DNA of 57,797 nt, taken from Prevotella sp. UBA4268. GTDB taxonomy: Bacteria > Bacteroidota > Bacteroidia > Bacteroidales > Bacteroidaceae. The DNA is taken from the NCBI GenBank assembly GCA_002395135.1, contig DGWC01000077.1, forward strand, positions 134,583-192,379. The letters run 5' to 3'. Numbering within the stretch: position 1 is the first letter of the stretch; each line of letters starts with the position of its first letter. Shown here in pieces: positions 34,096 to 42,225 of the stretch. Position numbers and translations under genes: made by a program. The notes beneath the pieces are model-generated. The model made no database searches, was not told the origin of the DNA, and worked only from the letters and a program-made list of their open reading frames with translations.

Positions 34096-35439
34096 ATGGT
34101 TATGAAAAGATTTATACTTACATTCGTAGCAGCCATGACCATGTGCCTTACTTTGAGTGCACAGCAGTATGTCATGAAAATCACAAAGGCAGACGGAACT
34201 GTGGTGGAGTTGAACGCTGATGAAATCACAAACGTCTCTTTTGTCAATATCGCAGAGCCAATTGTTCTGGCACCTCACCACTTCGATCTCACTGTCACAG
34301 TTGGCAAGCAAGGCGGTATGGGACGCGATGTAACAACTATAGTTCAGAGCCGCGACAGATTGGATTCTGGTGCTGAAGTAGATTTTAAAAATGTCGGTGC
34401 AGAAATCAACACCACCTACACCATGGAGTCTATTGTACGTGGCAAGTTCTATTATCAAGTGCCAGTCAGCGAAGACCGTTTTGTGAAACTCCAGTTCAAG
34501 GACAATCAGATGAAAGTGGTACAGGCACAGCCATTCCGCGAGAATACTTACAACTGCCGTCAGTACACCCACACTTGGCTAAATGACAACACTCTCCTCA
34601 TTATGGCTGCCAATGGTGACAAGAATGCTATCATTTGGACAAAGCTCAACACCGACGACATGAGTATCATCAGTGAAGGCACACTCGGCATCAGTCTTGC
34701 CAGCGGAGGATGGGATAGTTTCACCACCAGTGGTGTTCTCACCTATCGTAAGAGCGACAACAAACTGTTCTATTTCTATTACAACAAAAAAGGAACAGGC
34801 CGCAAGGCTACCAAAGAAGACAAGTTCCACGTAGCCGTAATCAATGCAGAAACCATGGCAGTAGAACAAGACAACCTTAGCCCCTTCGCTGCTGAGACAG
34901 CAGGTTCAGCTTATGGAGAACTACTTCAGCAGACCACATTCTTCGACGAGCAGGATAATCTCTATATTGCTGCTTTCAGCGACACCTCCATTGGCGAAGA
35001 GGGCAAATTGCTCCGCATCAAGAAAGGCGAATTCAACATCGATGCCGATTTCAATGGCTTCCCCAACTCCGACGGCAAGTTGCTAACCACTCAGTATTTA
35101 GGCAACGGCAAAGTGTTCTGCTACTCACGTCACGATGACAGCACGCTCGGAACCACCATCGACAGTTATGCTCACTATTATAGCATTGTTGACCTGAAAG
35201 CCAATACCCGCACCCGCATGGCATTCAATGGTACAGACATCCCCTATAGCAGTGGCCGATTCTCACAACGTTCTGCCTTTGATGCTGGCGAAAATAAAGT
35301 TTACTTCGGTGTGAACACAGAAACCGCACAGCCTCAGATTTATGTCTATGATGTAAAAACTGGTAATGTCAGTGAAGGCATCAAGGTTGCCGAAGGTTAC
35401 TACTTCGAGCAAATCCGCCTGTTGGAAGACGACAAATAA
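34096..35439 (+). CDS. Secreted beta-propeller-like protein (DUF4374/XusB-like, tentative)
   Basis: A 447-residue exported protein. The signal peptide (MKRFILTFVAAMTMCLTLSAQ) has no clear lipobox. KADGTVVELNADEITNVSFVN follows, and then a repeated beta-rich domain: YTHTWLNDNTLLIMAANGDKNAIIWTKLN, FTTSGVLTYRKSDNKLFYFYYNKKG, FFDEQDNLYIAAFSDTS, AFDAGENKVYFGVNTE, QIYVYDVKTGNVSEGIKVA, a blade-like spacing. It recalls DUF4374 proteins, which I remember as TonB-receptor partners in iron or siderophore capture (XusB). Assignment is by eye only. Start candidates are ATG 34096 and 34102; an ATG at 34066 would spoil the signal peptide. A terminator follows at 35490. Confidence 0.55.
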   Translation: MVMKRFILTFVAAMTMCLTLSAQQYVMKITKADGTVVELNADEITNVSFVNIAEPIVLAPHHFDLTVTVGKQGGMGRDVTTIVQSRDRLDSGAEVDFKNVGAEINTTYTMESIVRGKFYYQVPVSEDRFVKLQFKDNQMKVVQAQPFRENTYNCRQYTHTWLNDNTLLIMAANGDKNAIIWTKLNTDDMSIISEGTLGISLASGGWDSFTTSGVLTYRKSDNKLFYFYYNKKGTGRKATKEDKFHVAVINAETMAVEQDNLSPFAAETAGSAYGELLQQTTFFDEQDNLYIAAFSDTSIGEEGKLLRIKKGEFNIDADFNGFPNSDGKLLTTQYLGNGKVFCYSRHDDSTLGTTIDSYAHYYSIVDLKANTRTRMAFNGTDIPYSSGRFSQRSAFDAGENKVYFGVNTETAQPQIYVYDVKTGNVSEGIKVAEGYYFEQIRLLEDDK

Positions 35440-35489
35440 ATACAAAAAACCATGTGATGTAGAATTCTATTCTCTCACAACCCTCCCAT

Positions 35490-35521
35490 ATTCCTGTGCA
35501 TGACTATTCGTGCACAGGAAT
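35490..35521 (+). terminator. Terminator hairpin after the propeller-like gene
   Basis: An 11-base stem (ATTCCTGTGCA and TGCACAGGAAT) with a 10-base loop lies 51 bases past the stop codon and is followed by TTGTAATT. It separates this unit from the next promoter. Confidence 0.65.
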
Positions 35522-35562
35522 TGTAATTAAAGAAACGTCTAAAAAATAACAATTATTAGGTA

Positions 35563-35593
35563 TTGCACCATCAGATGAAAGTCAGTACCTTTG
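35563..35593 (+). promoter_or_regulatory. Complete Bacteroidota promoter for the second CbiK-like gene
   Basis: TTG at 35563-35565 (the -33 element) and TACCTTTG at 35586-35593 (the -7 element) are separated by 20 bases, the expected spacing. No cobalamin riboswitch lies between this promoter and the ATG at 35617, so this unit is not under the same RNA control. Confidence 0.75.
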
Positions 35594-35616
35594 CACCTAA
35601 ATAACAACTATCCATT

Positions 35617-36450
35617 ATGAGAAATATTATTCTCCTTCTGATGATGGTTTGTGCCATGGCAACCACTGCACAAACAAGCGACAAGCACAAGAAGGCTGTT
35701 CTATTGGTTCACTATGGAACCAACAATGACCAAAGCCGTGCCAAAACCATCGATGTAATAAACCAAAAGATGGCAGAGGCCATGCCGCAAACTGTTGTAT
35801 GCGAAGCTTATTCGTCAAAGATGGTTATTGCCTCGCTAAAAAAAAGAGGGATACAAAAGAATACCATATCCGAAGCATTGCGCCAACTCTATGCTAAAGG
35901 CTGCACAGACATCATCATACAAAGCACTCATCTGCTGCCTGGCGTGATGCAAGAAATCATTGAAAAAGAAGCGGACAAGGTTCGTTTCCTCTTCGATACC
36001 ATCCAAGTGAACAAACCGCTATTGTGGAATGCAGACGATGCATGCCAGCTCGCCTCACTATTAGCCAAGCATATCAATGCTAAAAAGGACGAGCAAGTGG
36101 TTCTTGTGGGACATGGCACCCCAGGACCAGCCAATGCCATGTACACCTTGCTCAACTATGCCTTGCACGAGCAGGGCTTCACGAACTATCATGTTGCCAC
36201 CATTGAGGGTTATCCCACTTTGGCACATGTCAAGAAGATGCTTCAAGAAAACAAGAAACCAAAAGTAAAGAAGGCAAAGCATGTAATTCTTTATCCATTA
36301 CTTTACATTGCTGGCAACCACGCCACAGAAGATATTGAAGGCGAATGGAAGCAAGAACTGGAAAAAGAAGGCTACAAAGTTTCCTTCATAGGGGAAGGAA
36401 TTGGCGAACTTCCCGAAATCCAGCAATGGATAATTAACAAAACAAAATAA
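35617..36450 (+). CDS. Periplasmic CbiK-like chelatase
   Basis: A 277-residue CbiK-family protein with a cleavable signal peptide (1-19, ATTAQT) and no lipobox, so probably soluble in the periplasm. The fold starts KKAVLLVHYGTNNDQSRAKT. His166 (LVGHGTPG), Glu197 (TIEGYPTLAHV) and His235 (IAGNHATEDIEGEWKQEL) align with the catalytic histidines and the ESYP glutamate of Salmonella CbiK, so all three key positions are kept. Typical CbiK proteins are cytoplasmic; periplasmic versions are known from Desulfovibrio. It has its own promoter and is followed after 101 bases by a heme-type receptor gene. Direction of the reaction and metal are unknown. Confidence 0.87.
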   Translation: MRNIILLLMMVCAMATTAQTSDKHKKAVLLVHYGTNNDQSRAKTIDVINQKMAEAMPQTVVCEAYSSKMVIASLKKRGIQKNTISEALRQLYAKGCTDIIIQSTHLLPGVMQEIIEKEADKVRFLFDTIQVNKPLLWNADDACQLASLLAKHINAKKDEQVVLVGHGTPGPANAMYTLLNYALHEQGFTNYHVATIEGYPTLAHVKKMLQENKKPKVKKAKHVILYPLLYIAGNHATEDIEGEWKQELEKEGYKVSFIGEGIGELPEIQQWIINKTK

Positions 36451-36551
36451 TAAGAGAAAAGAAGAGAGGGGTTAAGATTACTTATTATACAAGCTTATGA
36501 AGTTTGACGCGAACAATAAAAAGAAAACAACTTCAAACATAATAAGTAATA

Positions 36552-38663
36552 ATGAAACAGAAAAAGACTATGATTATTTGCGCAATGGCCACTTGTATAT
36601 TGAGCGGCTATGCGCAACATCAGGGAAACACAAAAAGCGAACTCACCGAGAAGTCGCATGAGCTGAACCCTGTAGTAGTGACTGGCAATGGCCATCACGA
36701 GTACCTCAAAACATCAACCACTCCTGTGCATGTTATGACAGCCCGTCAAATCAAGTCACAAGGAGTAAGCACTCTAAACGATGCATTGACGCGATTACTG
36801 CCAAACGCTTCTTTTATGCCAAATGCCATGGGTACATATCTGAGGCTGAACGGTTTGGGCAACAAGTACATACTAGTACTGGTAAACGGCAAAAAAGTGA
36901 TAGGCGACATAGCTGGAAACATTGATTTGGAACGCATTGACATGAGTAGGGTACGTCGCATAGAGGTATTGAATGGAGCAGCCTCATCACTTTATGGTTC
37001 GGATGCTATTGGCGGTGTAATCAATATCATTACCAACCAGCCCAAAGACCAACTGTTAAGTGTACAAACAGACACCCGTGTCTCTGGCAAGGGTAAATTC
37101 ACCCAAAGCGCAAATCTGAACTTTTACTATAAAGGATTCGGCTCTTACACCAGCTTTAAGCACGATGAGGCCGACGGCTATATGCTCAACAAATATCAAT
37201 ACTTGAATGGTACTGAAGGAGATACTGAAGAAACTGTCGACCATCAATTTATCGGCTTTCACACCAACACCATCAGCCAGCGTTTCACCTACGATGGTAT
37301 TAAAAATCTTTCCACTTATGCCGAGGTAAGTCATTCCTACAAGATGCTTGACAGAGCACGCAAGGTTGAAGGCTTGGACGGTGGAGTGGATTACAATATG
37401 CGATTCAAGACCTTGCGTTGGAATGCCGGAGCTTCGTATAAGTTCAACAAGAATCACAGTCTGCAACTTGATTTCTTGAGCGACAACTTCCGCTATGGAA
37501 ACGAATATCAAGTGGATGTGTACACACTAAACAAAAAAACCAAAGAGAATGAGCTTACCACTCCCAAGGGATTCTACACTCAAACCAAGTGGCAGCAACT
37601 CTTCGACCTTGAGCTCAAGAACATCAACCATTTTACTGAAAACTCCACAACAATTTTCGGTGGTGAATGGAAAAACGATTTCCTAAATGCTACCACTGGT
37701 GAGGTGAACCGCCATGTTTACAACCTCTCGGCTTATGCACAACATGACCTTAAACTCTTCAGTTCGCTGACAGCCACCCTTGGTGTGCGATATGACAAGC
37801 ACGAAGCTTTCGGTAACAACATATCGCCAAAAATGGCACTGATGTATGCCCCCGGCGACTTTAACATCCGTATGAATTATGCACGAGGTTTCCGAGCACC
37901 AGGAATGGACGAACTCTACTACCACTATTATAAAGCTGGAATGGGAAGCCGTGGTCCTGCCATCACTTTCGGAAACAAAGATCTCAAGCCTGAGCATAGC
38001 GACTATATTTCTCTAAGCGCCGCATACACAGGACAGCAATTCACAATTACCATAACCGGATACCTTAATTATGTAAATGACATGATAGTGAAAGACAATG
38101 TGGAGATTGACGATGCCGCCAGAGAGCAATTGTTGCAAGAGTTCAGCGAGCAAGGGCTCGATGAGAAGAATCTCGCCAAGATAAAGACGTACGGCAAATA
38201 CATCAATAGCGACAAGGGAACTGTGAAAGGTGTCAATGTGAGTGCCAGCTATAACCTCACACCCGACCTTAACCTCACGGCAAATTATTCTTATACCTAT
38301 GCTCGTACTCGCGAGAGTGGTGTGTGGAGAAACCTGGACCGCTCCATACGCAATTCCGGCACAGTGGCCGCCAACTACAACCACACTTGGGGCATTTACA
38401 CTTTAAACGTGAACCTGAACGGACGATTCCAAAGCAAGACTTATTTCCCAGACTATGAGGACGGACCCGGATATGGTATCGTAAACATAAACACATCTCA
38501 CTCGTTCCGCTTGAAAAAGATGCTTGTGGAACCAAGCATTGGTTTGGATAACATCTTTAATAAGGTAGACAAACGTATCCGGACTTCCTCAACCTATCGC
38601 TACTATCCGTTGCTCTCTCCTGGAACGATGCTTGTAGCAGGGCTGAAACTGAAATTCAACTGA
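36552..38663 (+). CDS. TonB-dependent receptor 3, HmuR/BtuB-like
   Basis: A 703-residue receptor. Signal peptide 1-21 (LSGYAQ); TonB box ELNPVVVTGNGHHEYL; plug with LRLNGLGNKYILVLVNGKKVIGDIAG and VRRIEVLNGAASSLYGSDAIGGVINIITN; barrel ending LLSPGTMLVAGLKLKFN. ARGFRAPGMDELYYHYYKAGMGSRGP and GNKDLKPEHSDY correspond to the FRAP and NPDL boxes of heme/hemoglobin receptors such as HmuR. It is closely related to receptor 1 in plug and barrel layout, perhaps a paralogue. In the classical hmuYRSTUV order an hmuR gene directly precedes hmuS; here 3.5 kb of unrelated genes on the other strand lie between. Confidence 0.9.
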   Translation: MKQKKTMIICAMATCILSGYAQHQGNTKSELTEKSHELNPVVVTGNGHHEYLKTSTTPVHVMTARQIKSQGVSTLNDALTRLLPNASFMPNAMGTYLRLNGLGNKYILVLVNGKKVIGDIAGNIDLERIDMSRVRRIEVLNGAASSLYGSDAIGGVINIITNQPKDQLLSVQTDTRVSGKGKFTQSANLNFYYKGFGSYTSFKHDEADGYMLNKYQYLNGTEGDTEETVDHQFIGFHTNTISQRFTYDGIKNLSTYAEVSHSYKMLDRARKVEGLDGGVDYNMRFKTLRWNAGASYKFNKNHSLQLDFLSDNFRYGNEYQVDVYTLNKKTKENELTTPKGFYTQTKWQQLFDLELKNINHFTENSTTIFGGEWKNDFLNATTGEVNRHVYNLSAYAQHDLKLFSSLTATLGVRYDKHEAFGNNISPKMALMYAPGDFNIRMNYARGFRAPGMDELYYHYYKAGMGSRGPAITFGNKDLKPEHSDYISLSAAYTGQQFTITITGYLNYVNDMIVKDNVEIDDAAREQLLQEFSEQGLDEKNLAKIKTYGKYINSDKGTVKGVNVSASYNLTPDLNLTANYSYTYARTRESGVWRNLDRSIRNSGTVAANYNHTWGIYTLNVNLNGRFQSKTYFPDYEDGPGYGIVNINTSHSFRLKKMLVEPSIGLDNIFNKVDKRIRTSSTYRYYPLLSPGTMLVAGLKLKFN

Positions 38664-39062
38664 TTCTTTCTTCACCATTATAATCCCAATCTGTCAACAG
38701 GCCAACAACATGAGCGGGAAGATTGCTTTTAAAAACTGTTGTTTAAAAAATGATAATGAATAATTGAGGTAACAAAGAGGGCAACGCACCTTGGTGCATT
38801 GCCCCTTTTTTCTGTCATAACAACTGAAAATCAGTTATTTGATTCTTGCCAACATGATTATTTGATTCTTGTCAAACACTATACAAGTGATTGCCGACGA
38901 CAGGTATGGTGAGGGTGTCATTGTTCTTCCCGTCACTGCAAATAATCATTTTGCCCTTCATTTGGCATTTCGTCTACTGCCAAGACTGAGCAAGAGCCAA
39001 AACTGCATTCATTTCAATATTGTTTAAAGTCATTCAACAAACCAAGACAAGACAACCGTCTT
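38664..39062. other. 400-base gap with a terminator; no gene
   Basis: Apart from the terminator at 38777-38813 no gene is supported. The sequence is AT-rich, with a short direct repeat ATTTGATTCTTG(C/T) near 38839 and 38863. A minus-strand fragment near 38877-38963 could encode a short remnant peptide but has no start context. Confidence 0.6.
38777..38813 (+). terminator. Rho-independent terminator after receptor 3
   Basis: GGGCAACGCACC and GGTGCATTGCCCC form a 12-base stem with a 2-base loop followed by TTTTTTCT. It ends the plus-strand uptake genes. Confidence 0.85.
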
Positions 39063-39920
39063 TCACCCAATCGTTATGGTATACTTCGACATAAACGAAG
39101 CGCCGGGCAACAGATGGTTCATCAATGGCTTGTCGCGGAATTCACCTTTCCACCCACGCGGATCACCAATGCCATACCACGGTTCAATACATACAAACGG
39201 TGCATGTTTGTCGTAAGGACTCCAAAAAGCACAAACAGGTGCCTTATAGTCAACCGTAACGGCTGGTTCGCCATTGGTATCCATCAGCATGGCGCGATGG
39301 GTCTGACATTTGTGGATCTTCACAGAGTCGTTGCGAAAGAAATGGTTGGTCAGCTCCAGCACACCCTTGTCACCCTCCAACGGCACTTCTACCATGTCGT
39401 GCGAGCCGTCGATGTAGCTACGAAGCGAATCCATGGGCTCCTCGTTGTCGAGTTTGATTTTGCCTTCCATCTTTCCACCAGGGATATTAAATGCCGGGTG
39501 GCCACCTATCTGGAAATGAATTTCCTGCATATCAGTGTTCTCCACATGCCAAATGACATGTACCTTGTTGCCCTCTAAGCGATAGGTGATGGCAAGATTA
39601 AAACGGTAGGGGTATACCTTCAGCGTTTCTTCCGACTCGTGCAAAGCAAATGTCAACTTATCATCAGTCTTGGCTACAAGTGTAAACTCCGTGTCACGGG
39701 CAAACCCATGGCGAGGCAGATGATATTCCTTGCCGTCCACCACATAAGTGTCGTCGTTCACACTGCATACTATCGGGAAAAGAATTGGCGAATGGCGCGG
39801 CCAAAACTCAGGGTCGGCCTGCCACAGATATTCTCTACCCTTGCTGTCTTTCACACTTTGGAGCTCGGCTCCCATCTCCGCTACTACAATGGAGATTTGT
39901 TCGTTCTTCAGTTCTACCAT
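39063..39920 (-). CDS. Aldose 1-epimerase family protein (LacX/YeaD-like)
   Basis: A 285-residue cytoplasmic galactose-mutarotase-fold protein that probably interconverts anomers of a sugar or sugar phosphate. Key positions: LPRHGFARDTEF (substrate-binding Arg and first His), FQIGGHPAFNIP (second His) and CIEPWYGIGDPRG (Glu in the position of the general base). It has no signal peptide. The LacX-like subgroup is indicated by MGAELQSVKDSKGREYLWQADPEFWPRHSPILFPIVC. It stands alone on the minus strand, inserted between the receptor genes and hmuS; no operon partner is seen. Confidence 0.85.
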   Translation of the reverse strand: MVELKNEQISIVVAEMGAELQSVKDSKGREYLWQADPEFWPRHSPILFPIVCSVNDDTYVVDGKEYHLPRHGFARDTEFTLVAKTDDKLTFALHESEETLKVYPYRFNLAITYRLEGNKVHVIWHVENTDMQEIHFQIGGHPAFNIPGGKMEGKIKLDNEEPMDSLRSYIDGSHDMVEVPLEGDKGVLELTNHFFRNDSVKIHKCQTHRAMLMDTNGEPAVTVDYKAPVCAFWSPYDKHAPFVCIEPWYGIGDPRGWKGEFRDKPLMNHLLPGASFMSKYTITIG

Positions 39921-40012
39921 ATTTAGTTAAAAAAATTTATGTTACTTATTCCTTACACTATAAATACTTCGTACGGATTTGTTCCTGTAAATACGATACT
40001 TGCCTTCAGGAA

Positions 40013-40426
40013 TCAATCCGCCTTTTTGATTAAGTAGACAAACAGTAATCCTACCAACCCTAAAACAATGACGATGCCGAAAGACAATGTTTTCGTCATG
40101 GAATGGTCATGTCCAACGACGGCTATTGACAGACACAACAGAGCCAGCACCAACGCAATGATGCGGGACATACGAACCGCAAGACTTACTTGTTTTATGT
40201 TCTTCAATCTCATTCCCATAATATTAATATGGCTGGGCTTATAGGCTACAAAAAGTGGCACTAATATGAGAAGTGGCATTATAAACAAATCGCGTATCAT
40301 AAAATGATGCCAGGCAGTGCCCATAGCTATTGATGCTATTAGAACACCAATGGTGACGACTTCGAAAATCGTCCCTTCCTTGGTACGCAGTACCTTGACA
40401 TCTTTCAGGTTAAATTTCTGTTCCAT
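40013..40426 (-). CDS. Small multi-pass membrane protein
   Basis: A 137-residue protein with four predicted transmembrane segments (about 21-36, 41-58, 84-101 and 112-131) and a charged start MEQKFNLKDVKVLRTKEG. No family is recognised. ATG 40426 was chosen because it lies 5 bases past the stop of the upstream gene, with AAAG before it; a longer start would overlap that gene. It is the last member of the SPFH operon and may work with the SPFH protein in the membrane. Confidence 0.6.
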   Translation of the reverse strand: MEQKFNLKDVKVLRTKEGTIFEVVTIGVLIASIAMGTAWHHFMIRDLFIMPLLILVPLFVAYKPSHINIMGMRLKNIKQVSLAVRMSRIIALVLALLCLSIAVVGHDHSMTKTLSFGIVIVLGLVGLLFVYLIKKAD

Positions 40427-40430
40427 ATCT

Positions 40431-40613
40431 TTACATAGGTGGCAATTTGCGAAATGCAACGACTATAAGTGCTGATGCGATGACGCCCACGACAACTAGT
40501 ATGGCAATGAACGCAGACAGATTAATGCTCCCCGCCGTGTACAGAACGACAGCTATTGCCAACAAAAGCGCCTCAAGTGCGCTTATCAGCAAAAGTGCTT
40601 TCTTTCTATTCAT
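40431..40613 (-). CDS. 60-residue two-TM membrane protein
   Basis: A very small protein with two hydrophobic segments (residues 6-26 and 32-53) and short charged ends (MNRKK, FRKLPPM). Its ATG overlaps the stop codon of the ribbon-helix-helix gene by 4 bases, and the next gene follows after 4 bases, so translation is coupled. The tight packing makes it a real gene despite the size. Function unknown. Confidence 0.65.
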   Translation of the reverse strand: MNRKKALLLISALEALLLAIAVVLYTAGSINLSAFIAILVVVGVIASALIVVAFRKLPPM

Positions 40614-40801
40614 GATTCTCCATTTTGGATTTTATTCTCTTTCTTCTTCGGCAGACGCTTGGCCTTGCGCAAAGCCTCGGTGATGATCCATTGCAACTGT
40701 CCGTTGGTGCTACGGAACTCGTCAGCAGCCCATGCCTCAATTGCGTTCATTGTTTCTGAGTCAACACGCAAGATAAAGCTCTTTGTACTCTTTTCTACCA
40801 T
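40610..40801 (-). CDS. Arc/MetJ-type ribbon-helix-helix protein
   Basis: A 63-residue protein: KSFILRVDSETMNAIEAWAADEFRSTNGQLQWIITEALRKAKRLP. The strand (SFILRVD), helix A (ETMNAIEAWAADEF), turn and helix B (QLQWIITEALRKA) match the Arc-family ribbon-helix-helix DNA-binding fold (IR..E.....E..A......N.....I...L). The C-terminal KKKEN tail is basic. It lies 54 bases after the SPFH gene and could regulate this operon, acting as a dimer at its promoter (41867-41874). Confidence 0.75.
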   Translation of the reverse strand: MVEKSTKSFILRVDSETMNAIEAWAADEFRSTNGQLQWIITEALRKAKRLPKKKENKIQNGES

Positions 40802-40855
40802 ATTGATTGACGGTTTGATTGTTAATAATCACAACAACCTATTAGTTTCCAATGA

Positions 40856-41821
40856 TTAATGGTTCAAAGTTCCTGTGTTTACCACTGGCTGAGCCGACTC
40901 GTCGCCACAAAGCACTACAAGCAGATTGCTCACCATGGCGGCCTTCTTGTCATCATCTAGTTCAACAACGTTATCGGAAGAAAGCTTGTCGAGCGCCATC
41001 TTCACCATCGAGACGGCTCCTTCAACAATCTTCTCACGCGCAGTGATGATGGCAGAGGCCTGTTGGCGGCGCAACATCACAGCGGCTATCTCGGGAGCAT
41101 ATGCCAGATAATTGATGCGGGCCTCCACCACCTCAATGACAGCCAATGCCAAGCGCTCATCAAGTTTCTCCTCCAATTGCTGATTTATTTCGTCGGCACT
41201 TGAGCGAAGTGTTGGCTCATTATGCTTGCTGTCCTCATCATCATAGGCATACTGCCCAGCCACCTGCCGTAAAGCTGCATCGCTTTGTACACGTACAAAT
41301 TGCTCTAAAGCCTTCATCAATCCCTTGGTGTCGCTGCCAACAGTGTTGGGGGCAGCTGCCATGGTTTGCGAATCAACCTCGAACAAAGCCTTGTAGGTGT
41401 CTTTCAATTTCCACACCATCACCAAACCTATCATAACCGGATTGCCTGTTTTGTCGTTCACCTTGATAGGTTGCGCATCCAAATTGCGTGCGCGCAAACT
41501 AACTTTCTTAGTGCTGTAGAATGGATTAATCCAGAAAAAGCCCGTCTGAGAGAAAGTGCCACTGTACTTACCAAACCAAGTGGTAACGCGCGCCTCATTG
41601 GGCTCCAACTGCATATGACCGCACCACATGATGATATTGACAAACACCATCAGTATGCAAAAGCCAAGCAACCAACCGCCTTGGGCACCATCGCTGTCAT
41701 CAAGCTGGATTATACTATTCACAATGCCTATAACTGACAACACCAAAACGGCCAAGTTGACAAACAACATAAGAAATCCATTCAAAACCAATCCTTTAAA
41801 AGCAAATTCTTTTGTTTCCAT
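40856..41821 (-). CDS. SPFH/Band 7 domain membrane protein
   Basis: A 321-residue inner-membrane scaffold protein. Two N-terminal hydrophobic segments (about 10-35 and 45-65) are followed by the SPFH domain: LEPNEARVTTWFGKYSGTFSQTGFFWINPFYSTKKVSLRARNLDAQPIKVNDKTGNPVMIGLVMVWKLKD. A helical part follows with EKLDERLALAVIEVVEARINYLAYAPEIAAVMLRRQQASAIITAREKIVEGAV, the coiled-coil region of prohibitin/stomatin relatives. ATG 41821 (METKEF) was chosen since the promoter lies just upstream; an earlier in-frame start would precede it. It is the first gene of a four-gene operon. Confidence 0.9.
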   Translation of the reverse strand: METKEFAFKGLVLNGFLMLFVNLAVLVLSVIGIVNSIIQLDDSDGAQGGWLLGFCILMVFVNIIMWCGHMQLEPNEARVTTWFGKYSGTFSQTGFFWINPFYSTKKVSLRARNLDAQPIKVNDKTGNPVMIGLVMVWKLKDTYKALFEVDSQTMAAAPNTVGSDTKGLMKALEQFVRVQSDAALRQVAGQYAYDDEDSKHNEPTLRSSADEINQQLEEKLDERLALAVIEVVEARINYLAYAPEIAAVMLRRQQASAIITAREKIVEGAVSMVKMALDKLSSDNVVELDDDKKAAMVSNLLVVLCGDESAQPVVNTGTLNH

Positions 41822-41866
41822 ACCTATTAATATTAAATTAGAAATAATGATATCAAATTGATATTG

Positions 41867-41874
41867 CAAATATA
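41867..41874 (-). promoter_or_regulatory. Promoter -7 element for the SPFH operon
   Basis: The minus strand reads TATATTTG, 46 bases before the METKEF start. AT-rich near-palindromes (TGATATCA, TGATATTGCAAATATATCA) overlap the region and could be an operator for the ribbon-helix-helix protein. Confidence 0.6.
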
Positions 41875-42199
41875 TCAAAAATATTTCAGACAAGAATGAT
41901 AAAAACATAAAAATTAACAAAGATTAATGATTACTGGACAGAAAAGATGAACCATGGCAGAAGAAGGCTTCATCCTCATCAACATTCAAATAGCTGTGAA
42001 CTTCTGATTTGTTTTAAAAGACTACGTTGTTTAGACGCTTTTGAATCTGCGTAAAATTGGCATTTGGATTCCTACAACACCAGCTTTCTCAGAACCTCAA
42101 AACATCACGCCAAAACCTATTGAACAAATGGAACATACCTGAACAATCCTATTTTGCCAATTTAAAAGTGAAATGTTTCGCCATGTCAACAAAAAGCAG
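41875..42199. other. 325-base intergenic stretch with no recognisable feature
   Basis: This separates the divergent SPFH and hmuS operons. No ORF with coding character, hairpin with U tract or riboswitch motif was seen; the hmuS promoter starts at its right end. Confidence 0.5.
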
Positions 42200-42207
42200 T
42201 ACCTTTG
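42200..42207 (+). promoter_or_regulatory. Promoter -7 element for hmuSTUV
   Basis: TACCTTTG (TAnnTTTG) lies 18 bases before the ATG at 42226, leaving a leader of roughly 12 bases. No cobalamin riboswitch precedes it. Confidence 0.7.
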
Positions 42208-42225
42208 CAATAAATTGCAAAAGTG

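Noticed and set aside
38877..38963. Minus-strand peptide starting MKGKMIICSDGKNNDTL and ending HLYSV
   Set aside because: It looks like the tail of some enzyme, but has a stop just upstream, no start context and no recognised family; most likely a short remnant or chance frame.
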